Assembly (NCBI GenBank): GCA_003153335.1
Contig: PLYG01000180.1
Coordinates: forward strand, 1-8,186
Reading direction: 5' to 3'
DNA: 8,186 nucleotides
DNA from: Betaproteobacteria bacterium
Lineage (GTDB): Bacteria; Pseudomonadota; Gammaproteobacteria; Burkholderiales; Casimicrobiaceae
Both the position numbers and the translations under genes were made by a program. Shown here piece by piece: positions 1-5,986 of this stretch. Position 1 is the first letter of the stretch; the number at the start of each line of letters is the position of its first letter. The notes beneath the pieces are model-generated. The model did not search any database. It was not told the DNA's origin and was given only the letters and a program-made list of their open reading frames with translations.

Positions 1-1564
1 GGGCGGCTCCCTGCGCCACGCGGACGTCGGTGGCGTCGAACGAAGGCCGCCAGTCGACGACGGCGTCAATGGGAAAGATCGGTCGCGGCAGATGCTTCCA
101 CTCGAACCGCGACAGGATCGGCGACGTGAGCCCCGGCGCATCGACCTCGATCACCTGGTCGGAGGCGAAGAATTCGTCGAACCCGGCGCGAAAATGACCG
201 CGTGACTTCACGACGACCGTTCTCGCGGCAGCAATATCGACGCCCATCATTTCAAGGAACATCGGATCGGCGCATTGGGTGCGGAGCGATATGACGACGA
301 CGGCAATGCCGCCGAGGTCGAGCAACGCGCTCGGTCCCAGATTCATGCGGCGTCCGGCATAGAACCCGCGGCGGCCCACGCAATCGCCGTCCTTGAGGCG
401 CATGACGGTCGCCCGGGCCTCGAAGCGGTGCGAGAACCGGTCGGCCTCGTCGCGGTTGAAGAGCGCGTCGAACGTGGCACCTTCACCGAGCGCATGCGCC
501 TCGCGTGCCAGCGCAGCGTCGTTGAAGATGCCGAGCAGGACGCCTTGTGCGCCCGCCTTGTGGAGCGCTTCGAGCAGCCACGTGGTGTTCCCCCGGCCGC
601 CACCACCGGGATTGTCCGCCACGTCGGCCAGAATCAGCGGCCGCCGCGCACGATCAAGCCCCGTCTCCACCGCCTGCGCGACGGCGTCTTCCAGCGAGGT
701 CAGTTTTGGCACATAACGGTGATGATCCGCCCACGCCTTGCGCGCGATATCGCGCGCAAGCGCCTGTGCCGCTTCCGGCCCGTTGCGGCTGGTGACGATG
801 ATGGCGAGGCCGTTCTTGGGCGTGTCGCAATATGCGAAACCACCCAGGATGGAGACGTTGACGATGTTATCCGTAAGCTTTGCCTGGCCGTACGCGATCA
901 AATCCGCATAGGGGCCCGACTCGGTACGCAAGGTCACGGTCGGCGGCGCCAGCGGAAGCCGGATGAACGCCGTGCTGGGGCGCATTCCCCCGAACATCTC
1001 GGCCATCGCGCGTGCGGCTTCGGCGCCGCGCGCCTGCATGTCGACATGCGGATTCGTGCGGTAGGCGACGATGACATCGGCGTTGTCGACCATCGTCTGG
1101 GACACGTTGCCGTGCAGGTCCAGCGTCACGACGATCGGCACATCGGGCCCGACGACCGAGCGCACCATCGCGAAGATCTCGCCGTCCGGATCGCGGCTCT
1201 CGGTGGTGATCATTGCGCCGTGATTGGCGATATAGACGCCATCGACGGGCAGCGCTGCCTGCAGGCGCGCGCGCATTTCGTCGACCGTCGAACGGAAAAA
1301 CGCGTGGTCGAGCGGTCCCCCGGCTTCGACCAGACCGACGAGGATCGGCACCGGCGTCCATGCGCAGGCGACGTCCATCGCGCTGCGAAAACCCAGAATT
1401 TCGGCTGGCAGCTCCGATTCCGGTCTTCCGAGCGCGGTCAGGATTTCGTCGCCGACCAGATAGACGCGGTCGAGATAGTCTTCCTTGACCGTCACTGGCG
1501 CAAAGCGATTGCTTTCGAGCAACAGACCGAGAAGGGCGATACGCTTGGAGGAACGGGGCGGCAT
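1..1564 (-). CDS. M81-family (MlrC-like) metallopeptidase, C-terminus cut by window edge
   Basis: Predicted zinc-dependent hydrolase of the M81/MlrC family, named after the cytoplasmic enzyme that finishes microcystin breakdown; most relatives have unknown substrates. At least 521 codons are open to the edge with no stop. Visible family motifs in order: an N-terminal ESNRFAP at residues 17-23 (the ExNxF position of the family), NHGAM at 114-118, LDLHGN at 148-153, NPHVDM at 171-176, ADNPGGGG at 316-323 and KSRGHFRAGF at 453-462, then a terminal RPIFPID block typical of the end of the fold. The Asp/His residues of LDLHGN and NPHVDM are the likely metal ligands (family knowledge). The length already equals or slightly exceeds what is usual, so probably only a short tail is missing. 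The ATG is preceded by AGGGA at 1573-1577 with 8-nt spacing, and the ExNxF motif sits where expected for this start. No signal peptide, so probably cytoplasmic. It lies downstream of the LysR gene on the same strand. The family call is firm; the substrate is unknown. Confidence 0.92.
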   Translation of the reverse strand, partial: MPPRSSKRIALLGLLLESNRFAPVTVKEDYLDRVYLVGDEILTALGRPESELPAEILGFRSAMDVACAWTPVPILVGLVEAGGPLDHAFFRSTVDEMRARLQAALPVDGVYIANHGAMITTESRDPDGEIFAMVRSVVGPDVPIVVTLDLHGNVSQTMVDNADVIVAYRTNPHVDMQARGAEAARAMAEMFGGMRPSTAFIRLPLAPPTVTLRTESGPYADLIAYGQAKLTDNIVNVSILGGFAYCDTPKNGLAIIVTSRNGPEAAQALARDIARKAWADHHRYVPKLTSLEDAVAQAVETGLDRARRPLILADVADNPGGGGRGNTTWLLEALHKAGAQGVLLGIFNDAALAREAHALGEGATFDALFNRDEADRFSHRFEARATVMRLKDGDCVGRRGFYAGRRMNLGPSALLDLGGIAVVVISLRTQCADPMFLEMMGVDIAAARTVVVKSRGHFRAGFDEFFASDQVIEVDAPGLTSPILSRFEWKHLPRPIFPIDAVVDWRPSFDATDVRVAQGAA

Positions 1565-1638
1565 CGATCGGATCCCTGATTGAATGGTTGCCCGTAGCGT
1601 AACAGCCCGCCGGCGCACAAGGCCAATGCTAGGTTGAC
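1565..1638 (-). promoter_or_regulatory. Short gap between regulator and metallopeptidase genes
   Basis: This 74-bp spacer separates the LysR stop from the metallopeptidase ATG. It holds a plausible ribosome binding site (AGGGA on the minus strand, 1573-1577) and most of a palindrome at its upstream end. I found no convincing -35/-10 pair and no hairpin followed by a T run, so read-through from the LysR gene is the simplest reading. A separate promoter for the metallopeptidase cannot be excluded. Confidence 0.45.
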
Positions 1639-1642
1639 CTAG
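1629..1642. repeat. 14-bp palindrome CTAGGT-TG-ACCTAG over the LysR stop codon
   Basis: Two perfect 6-bp arms, CTAGGT and ACCTAG, flank a 2-bp centre. The right arm contains the stop codon of the LysR gene (TAG on the minus strand, 1641-1639). GGCC occurs just outside on both sides (1621-1624 and 1642-1645) but not at equal distance. The compact dyad looks more like a protein-binding site than an RNA hairpin, because a 2-nt loop is too tight. If functional, it could be an operator for the metallopeptidase gene about 65 bp downstream. No regulator can be assigned; chance is possible. Confidence 0.4.
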
Positions 1643-2586
1643 GCCGATGCATTTTTCGCCTTGACCGCGGCCAGGTTGTGGCACGCGACCCCGCCGATTA
1701 CATGGGACCAGAATTCCTCGCACTTCGGCGGCAGCGGCTCGTTCGCGCGGAACAGGCGGATCTCGATCGGGATCACCCAGGTTTCATCGCCTGCCGGCAC
1801 CAGGCGGCCGCCGTTGAGATCGTCGATAACCTGGTTTTCCGGCAGCCACGCGAGGCCGCGCCCTTCGCGCGCCATCGACTGCAGCACCGCGGCAAGATGC
1901 GAGACGAACACGCGCTCGAGGCGCGCCGGACCGGATCGCCGGGCCAGCATCTTCTCGACCGCCCGCCCGATCGCCGACGTCTCGGCGTAGGCGAGGAAGC
2001 GAACGGGCCGTTCGCGGCGACCCGGCAGCAGATGCAGGGGCCCGCCGTCTGGTCCCGGCGCGGATACCGGGAGCACGCGGTCGTCGCCAACCACGATCGA
2101 CGTGAAGTCGCTTGCGGGCAGGTTGAGTTCGACGCTGGCGTGCGTATGGCAGAGCATGAAGTGGCAGTGGCGTTTCAGCAGCGACTGCACGCACTCCTCG
2201 GCATGGTTCGAGTCGAGTCGCGTGATCAGCACGCCCGCGCGCTCCTCCATCGACCGGATCCAGCGGGGGAAGAAGCTCAGCGAAAGACTGTGGGTCGCGG
2301 CAAACGTGATGGTGCTGGCCGCCGCCTTGTCGATGTGGCGGATGTCTTCGCGGATCTGGTACAGACGGCGCAGCACTTCTTCGGCGACGGGGCGGAACTT
2401 GCCGCCCGCCGCAGTCAGGCTGATCGGCTGCGTGCTGCGGTCGAACAGCGTCGTGCCGACCCACTCCTCGAGGCTCTTGATGCGCCGGCTGAATGCAGGC
2501 TGCGTGGTGAAGCGCAGCTCCGCCGAACGCGAGAAATTGTGGGTGTCCACCAGGCTGAGGAAATCCTCGAGCCATCTGACTTCCAT
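1639..2586 (-). CDS. LysR-type transcriptional regulator, HypT/YjiE-like
   Basis: A 315-residue LysR-family DNA-binding regulator, the normal length for the family. The N-terminus has the winged helix-turn-helix: WLEDFLSLVDTHNFSRSA leads into TTQPAFSRRIKSLE (residues 27-40) and then LFDRSTQPISLTAAG (48-61). The remainder (about 90-300) is a substrate-binding-like effector domain, with THSLSLSFFP at 98-107 and GRGLAWLPE at 242-250. From memory, these blocks and the opening MEVRWLEDFL resemble E. coli HypT (YjiE), the hypochlorite-responsive regulator, more than a typical catabolic LysR protein. The start is supported by GAGGA on the minus strand (2594-2598) 7 nt before the ATG. It diverges from the aldehyde dehydrogenase gene, the classic arrangement for a LysR protein controlling the neighbouring operon and itself from a shared region. 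Family call firm; HypT-like subgroup probable; effector unknown. Confidence 0.93.
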   Translation of the reverse strand: MEVRWLEDFLSLVDTHNFSRSAELRFTTQPAFSRRIKSLEEWVGTTLFDRSTQPISLTAAGGKFRPVAEEVLRRLYQIREDIRHIDKAAASTITFAATHSLSLSFFPRWIRSMEERAGVLITRLDSNHAEECVQSLLKRHCHFMLCHTHASVELNLPASDFTSIVVGDDRVLPVSAPGPDGGPLHLLPGRRERPVRFLAYAETSAIGRAVEKMLARRSGPARLERVFVSHLAAVLQSMAREGRGLAWLPENQVIDDLNGGRLVPAGDETWVIPIEIRLFRANEPLPPKCEEFWSHVIGGVACHNLAAVKAKNASA

Positions 2587-2602
2587 GATCGTGTCCTCGT
2601 CT

Positions 2603-2628
2603 GCGTCAGGGGTTGAGCGGCCTGACGC
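2603..2628. repeat. Perfect inverted repeat, 8-bp arms, possible operator
   Basis: GCGTCAGG (2603-2610) and CCTGACGC (2621-2628) are exact reverse complements separated by 10 bp, giving 18 bp between arm centres, close to two helical turns. That spacing suits a dimeric regulator contacting one DNA face. It sits just upstream of the LysR ribosome binding site, so binding here could repress the LysR gene (autoregulation). If transcribed in the LysR leader it could also form a hairpin. Symmetry is seen directly; function is inferred. Confidence 0.55.
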
Positions 2629-2633
2629 GAATG

Positions 2634-2657
2634 GCCAGTCGCAAGCGCGCGACTGGC
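2634..2657. repeat. Perfect inverted repeat, 9-bp arms, 6-bp spacer
   Basis: GCCAGTCGC (2634-2642) and GCGACTGGC (2649-2657) are exact reverse complements with the spacer AAGCGC. Extending outward gives 12-bp arms with one mismatch (2633/2658). It begins 5 bp after the previous inverted repeat ends. As RNA it would be a strong GC-rich stem-loop; no T run follows on either strand, so it is not a canonical intrinsic terminator. It may be a second operator, or a leader hairpin of the LysR transcript. Confidence 0.55.
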
Positions 2658-2672
2658 GATGGCGACCGGGCT

Positions 2673-2691
2673 GATATGCAGTTTTGGTATC
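2673..2691. promoter_or_regulatory. GATA-N11-TATC dyad in AT-richer patch, candidate LysR site
   Basis: A 4-bp dyad, GATA and TATC, flanks an 11-bp spacer inside the only clearly AT-richer patch of the region. LysR proteins commonly bind short interrupted dyads rich in A/T, often described as T-N11-A. Here the innermost dyad bases are A and T rather than T and A, so it is not a textbook core. Its place about 110 bp upstream of the ALDH start is reasonable for an activator recognition site. Short dyads like this arise easily by chance. Confidence 0.3.
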
Positions 2692-2798
2692 GCGTCATCC
2701 GGAATCGACATTCGCCTTCGCTGCCGCTTCGGCGTAGCTTTGCGCTCCATCGGCAACGAGCCGGACGGTGACACGACTCATTATAGCGGAGACCAGAC

Positions 2799-4244
2799 AT
2801 GACGAGCAAGATCAAGGCATATTGGCAAAACTTCATCGGCGGGGAATGGATCGATGGGGCCACCGGCGAGCGGATCGCCGTCGAGAATCCGGCGACCGGG
2901 GAACGGATCGCCGAAGTGGCGCGAGCCGTCCCGGCCGACGTCGATCGGGCCGTCGCCGCGGCGCGCCGCGCGTTCGACAGCCGCACGCTGTGGGAGATGC
3001 GGCCCGCCGAGCGTGGCCAGATGATGTTCGAGGTGGCCCGCCACCTCACGGCGATGACCGAAGAGATTGCCATGCTCGAATGCGTCGACAACGGCAAGAC
3101 GCTCGCCAACGGGCGCAATGACGTCGCGCTGACCGCGCGCTATCTCACCTATTACGGCGGCATGGCCGACAAGCTCGAGGGACGCCAGATCCCGCTGGGC
3201 GGCGGCTATGTCGACTATACCGTGCACGCGCCTTTCGGCGTTTCGGCGCAGATCGTGCCCTTTAACGGGCCGTTGCCGGTCGGCGCGCGCTCGGTTTGTT
3301 GCGCGTTGGTTACCGGCAACACCGTCGTCCTCAAATCGCCGGAAGACTCGCCGTTGAGCCTGTTCAAGTTCGCCGAGGCGTGCGAACGGGCCGGCGTGCC
3401 GAAAGGTGCCGTCAATATCATCTGCGGCTACGGTCACGACGCCGGAGCGGCACTCGTCGCGCATGGCGATGTCGACCACATCGTGTTCACCGGCTCGGTC
3501 GCGACGGGAAAGAGCGTGCTGCGCTCGGCGGCCGAGCGCGTCGTCCCCTGTGTGATGGAGCTGGGCGGCAAATCCGCCGCCATCGTCCACGCCGACGCCG
3601 ACCTGGACCGTACAGCCAAGAGCGTCGCGCGCGGCATATGGTTTCACGCCGGCCAGATCTGTTCCGCCGCGAGCCGCCTCATCGCCCACCGCTCGATTCA
3701 TGACGACCTGGTCGCGAGGCTCGTCGTCGAAGCGGAAAGCCGTTCGGTCGGCCCCGGGGTGGACGGCCATGACATGGGACCGCTGATCTCGGCGAAGCAA
3801 CTCGGCCGCATCGAGGCGCTCTGCCGCGTCGGGCAGGACGAAGGCGCGCAGATCGCAACCGGTGGCAGTCGCGTGCCGAACTGCAAGGGCCATTTCATGC
3901 GCCCGACGATTTTTACCGGTGTCCGGCCGCATATGCGCATCGCGCGCGAGGAGTTCTTCGGCCCGGTCCTCGTGGTCATTCCGTTCGACACGCCCGAGGA
4001 GGCGATCGCGATCGCCAACGGCACCGATTACGGTCTCGCCGCCGGCGTCTTCACCCGCGACCTTTTGCTCGCGCATTGGACCGCAGATCGGCTGGTCGCC
4101 GGCCAGGTGTACGTCAATGAATGGTGGGCAGGCGGCGTCGAGACCCCGTTCGGCGGCACGAAGCGTTCCGGGTACGGTCGCGAAAAAGGCCAGGAAGCGC
4201 TGCTTGGATACGTGCAAACGAAAAACGTCGGCATCCGGCTTTGA
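2799..4244 (+). CDS. NAD(P)+-dependent aldehyde dehydrogenase (ALDH superfamily)
   Basis: A 481-residue cytoplasmic enzyme predicted to oxidise an aldehyde to its carboxylic acid with NAD+ or NADP+; the length is typical of the superfamily. Catalytic features are intact: oxyanion-hole Asn156 in IVPFNGPLP, cofactor-binding Lys179 in VVLKSPEDSP, the Rossmann-turn FTGSVATGK (230-238), general-base Glu254 in MELGGK, nucleophile Cys288 in GQICSAASR, the cofactor-contacting EEFFGPV (384-390) and the C-terminal TPFGGTKRSGYGREKG (449-464). The usual PWN motif reads PFN here, and the usual KPSE/KPAE reads KSPE; both are tolerated in the superfamily. GGAG lies 7 nt before the ATG. It is first in the plus-strand unit, 135 bp before the binding-protein gene, and diverges from the LysR gene, so it is probably a LysR target. 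It may use an aldehyde made from the imported solute. Substrate not assignable; resemblance to betaine-aldehyde or aminoaldehyde dehydrogenases is only general. Confidence 0.95.
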   Translation: MTSKIKAYWQNFIGGEWIDGATGERIAVENPATGERIAEVARAVPADVDRAVAAARRAFDSRTLWEMRPAERGQMMFEVARHLTAMTEEIAMLECVDNGKTLANGRNDVALTARYLTYYGGMADKLEGRQIPLGGGYVDYTVHAPFGVSAQIVPFNGPLPVGARSVCCALVTGNTVVLKSPEDSPLSLFKFAEACERAGVPKGAVNIICGYGHDAGAALVAHGDVDHIVFTGSVATGKSVLRSAAERVVPCVMELGGKSAAIVHADADLDRTAKSVARGIWFHAGQICSAASRLIAHRSIHDDLVARLVVEAESRSVGPGVDGHDMGPLISAKQLGRIEALCRVGQDEGAQIATGGSRVPNCKGHFMRPTIFTGVRPHMRIAREEFFGPVLVVIPFDTPEEAIAIANGTDYGLAAGVFTRDLLLAHWTADRLVAGQVYVNEWWAGGVETPFGGTKRSGYGREKGQEALLGYVQTKNVGIRL

Positions 4245-4379
4245 CCGGCGCGCCGCCTGCTCCAAACCGACGTGCCGACTATGCAGCACCGGCATCGCCC
4301 GATCAGGTCTTTGCATTCGCCAAGGCGCCGCGTTGCGGATAGCCTAGCGGTGCCCATTCCACCAAACAGAGGGACTCGC
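4245..4379 (+). other. Spacer between ALDH and binding-protein genes
   Basis: This 135-bp gap starts with a perfect 10-bp palindrome CGGCGCGCCG (4246-4255), 1 nt after the ALDH stop. It also has a loose stem-loop, GGCGCCGC (4324-4331) with GCGGTGCC (4347-4354), 8 pairs including one G-T across a 15-nt loop. No T run follows either, so I call no terminator. TTGCAT at 4312-4317 resembles a -35 box but lacks a well-spaced -10. GAGGGA at 4369-4374, 5 nt before the ATG at 4380, is the binding-protein ribosome site. The gap could hold an internal promoter, but none is demonstrable. Confidence 0.4.
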
Positions 4380-5921
4380 ATGAACTGGAAAAATCTTGCT
4401 CTCGCGCTGTCGGTCGGCGCCACGGCGCTGGCGCTGTCACCGATCGGCGGCCACGCGCAGACGCGCGGCGGCGACGTCGTCATTGCCATTACGCAGGCCC
4501 CGCCCACGCTGGACGCGCAGATCAGCGCGATGCAAGCGACACGCAACATCACGCTGCATCTGTTCGAGACACTCTACGCGCGCGACGAGAATGCGAAGCC
4601 GGTTCCCGATCTCGCCCAGGGTGTGGCGATCTCGCCGGACGGCAAGACCTACACGTTCGCGCTGCGCAAGGGCGTGAAGTTCCACAACGGCAAGGAAATG
4701 ACCTCCGCCGACGTCGTCGCCTCGCTCGAGCGCTACCGCAAGGTCGGCGCGTCGGCGAGCCTGCTCGACGCCATCGACACGATCCAGGCGAAGGGCTCGT
4801 ACGAGGTCGTCGTCAAGCTCAAGGTCGTCCAGTCGACGTTCCTCGACAATCTGTCCTCGCCGCGCGCGCCGATCGCGATCTACCCCGCCGAAGAAGCGGC
4901 GAAGGGCGCTAACCAGATCAGTTACATCGGCACCGGGCCGTTCAAGTTCGTCGAGTACAAGCCGGACAGCCACGTCAAGCTCGAACGGTTCAAGGACTAC
5001 ACGCCGAACCCCAATTACACGAAGCGTGACGGCTTCGCCGGCAGGAAGGACGTGTTCATCGACACCGTCACGTTCCGCTTCATGCCCGAAGCCGGTGCGC
5101 GCGTCGCCGCGCTGCAGTCGGGCGAGGTGCAGCTCGTGGAGACCGTCGACGGCCCGACCAAGAAGCGGCTCGAGACCAACACCGCCTACAAGATCTATCC
5201 GGCGCTGCCGTTCTCGTTCCAGATCCTGAAGTTCAATCACGCGCTGGCGCCGACCGACGACGTCAATTTCCGGCGTGCCGTCACCGCGGCCCTCGACATG
5301 GAGGAGATCATGGCGATCTCCTATCCGGACATCTACCAGGTCGACGGTGGCTGGGTGTATCCCAAGTCGGCGTTCTACGTCGACGCGGGGCTGAAGAGCT
5401 TCAACAAGCCGGATCTGAAGGTCGCCAGGGAGCTGCTCGCGAAGTCGAAGTACAAGGGCGAGAAGCTCATCTTCCTCGTCGACAACCTGCGCCCGAACAT
5501 CGACACGGCCACCGTCATCCAGCAGCGGCTCGCACAGATCGGCGTCAAGATCGACCTTCAGGTCACCGATTGGCCGACCGCGGTCAAGATCGGCTGGTCG
5601 CCGGCGGGATGGAACCTGTTCGCCCATGGCTTCGGCATCGAACCGTTCGAAGGCCCGGGCACCGTGATGGCCGCATGGGCCAACGGCCTGTCGCAACAGA
5701 AGGACGATCCGGAGATCGACCGGCTCTACACCGCACTCAATGCCGAGATGGACGCCTCCAAGCGCAAGGCCCTGTTCGCCGAATTCCAGAAGCGGATGTA
5801 CGACGAGGCCGTCGCCGTGAAGATCGGCAACTACGGCCTCTTCCAGGTCGCGACCGCGAAACTCAAGAACTTCGAGCCGTACCGCATTCCGCGCATGTGG
5901 GGCGTGACGCTGGACAAATAA
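4380..5921 (+). CDS. ABC transporter periplasmic solute-binding protein, DppA/OppA type (SBP_bac_5)
   Basis: A 513-residue periplasmic binding protein that should capture a peptide-like or related solute and deliver it to the permease pair encoded downstream. Residues 1-26 form a Sec signal peptide: Lys4, a hydrophobic core (LALALSVGATALALS), and a likely cut after GHA26. No cysteine follows the core, so it is not a lipoprotein. The family-5 signature region lies at about 84-113, with LRKGVKFHNGKEMTSADV (95-112), followed by YIGTGPFKF (182-190). Family members bind di- and oligopeptides, nickel, opines or other solutes, so the ligand stays open. The ATG at 4380 is chosen because GAGGGA precedes it by 5 nt and it begins directly with the signal peptide; an in-frame start at 4272 would add 36 Arg/Pro-rich residues and bury that signal. 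A hairpin follows the stop codon. Confidence 0.94.
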   Translation: MNWKNLALALSVGATALALSPIGGHAQTRGGDVVIAITQAPPTLDAQISAMQATRNITLHLFETLYARDENAKPVPDLAQGVAISPDGKTYTFALRKGVKFHNGKEMTSADVVASLERYRKVGASASLLDAIDTIQAKGSYEVVVKLKVVQSTFLDNLSSPRAPIAIYPAEEAAKGANQISYIGTGPFKFVEYKPDSHVKLERFKDYTPNPNYTKRDGFAGRKDVFIDTVTFRFMPEAGARVAALQSGEVQLVETVDGPTKKRLETNTAYKIYPALPFSFQILKFNHALAPTDDVNFRRAVTAALDMEEIMAISYPDIYQVDGGWVYPKSAFYVDAGLKSFNKPDLKVARELLAKSKYKGEKLIFLVDNLRPNIDTATVIQQRLAQIGVKIDLQVTDWPTAVKIGWSPAGWNLFAHGFGIEPFEGPGTVMAAWANGLSQQKDDPEIDRLYTALNAEMDASKRKALFAEFQKRMYDEAVAVKIGNYGLFQVATAKLKNFEPYRIPRMWGVTLDK

Positions 5922-5925
5922 TATC

Positions 5926-5959
5926 GCCGGCCGGCGGGACGCCCGCGTCATGGCGTCCC
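5926..5959 (+). repeat. Palindrome plus perfect 8-bp hairpin after the binding-protein stop
   Basis: GCCGGCCGGC (5926-5935) is a perfect 10-bp palindrome starting 4 nt after the stop codon. It is followed at once by GGGACGCC (5936-5943), an 8-nt loop, and GGCGTCCC (5952-5959), an exact inverted repeat. No T run follows, so it is unlikely to be an intrinsic terminator. In other ABC importer operons, hairpins between the binding-protein gene and the permease genes protect the upstream mRNA and raise binding-protein levels relative to the membrane subunits. The same role is inferred here. Confidence 0.55.
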
Positions 5960-5986
5960 CGGTGTCGGTGGGCGGAATGATCGCTG

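Larger units (their letters stand above)
2587..2798. promoter_or_regulatory. Divergent intergenic control region between LysR and ALDH genes
   Basis: These 212 bp separate two divergent start codons and must hold the promoters for both directions. The region contains two tandem perfect inverted repeats nearest the LysR gene and, next to them, an AT-richer stretch with a GATA/TATC dyad (each listed separately). Ribosome binding sites are clear on both sides: GAGGA (minus, 2594-2598) and GGAG (plus, 2788-2791, 7 nt before the ALDH ATG). I could not find a convincing consensus sigma-70 -35/-10 pair in either direction; LysR-activated promoters are often poor matches. The role as a shared control region is inferred from gene arrangement. 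Confidence 0.7.

Noticed and set aside
275..1579. 434-residue plus-strand open frame opposite the metallopeptidase
   Set aside because: Low-complexity Arg/His/Asp-rich translation with no recognisable domain; the minus strand carries all the M81 motifs. It is a GC-rich antisense shadow.
1678..2616. 312-residue plus-strand open frame opposite the LysR gene
   Set aside because: No family resemblance, Arg/Ala-rich; mirrors the codon bias of the LysR gene on the other strand.
2634..2657. Intrinsic terminator call for the 9-bp inverted repeat
   Set aside because: No T run follows on either strand and it lies between divergent genes, where no transcript is expected to end.
2779..2784. CATTAT as a -10 box for the ALDH gene
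   Set aside because: Transcription would start about 7 nt before the ATG and lose the GGAG ribosome site, and no -35 match lies at proper spacing.
2781..4316. 511-residue minus-strand open frame covering the ALDH gene
   Set aside because: Long but compositionally a shadow (Arg/Asp/Ala/His-rich); the plus strand holds every ALDH catalytic motif.
4272..4379. Extended N-terminus of the binding protein from an ATG at 4272
   Set aside because: The extra 36 residues are Arg/Pro/His-rich and would bury a clear signal peptide; the ATG at 4380 has a good ribosome site.
4437..5951. 504-residue minus-strand open frame covering the binding-protein gene
   Set aside because: Its length is striking, but the translation is Arg/Asp/Val-rich with no domain, while the opposite strand encodes a complete family-5 binding protein with signal peptide.
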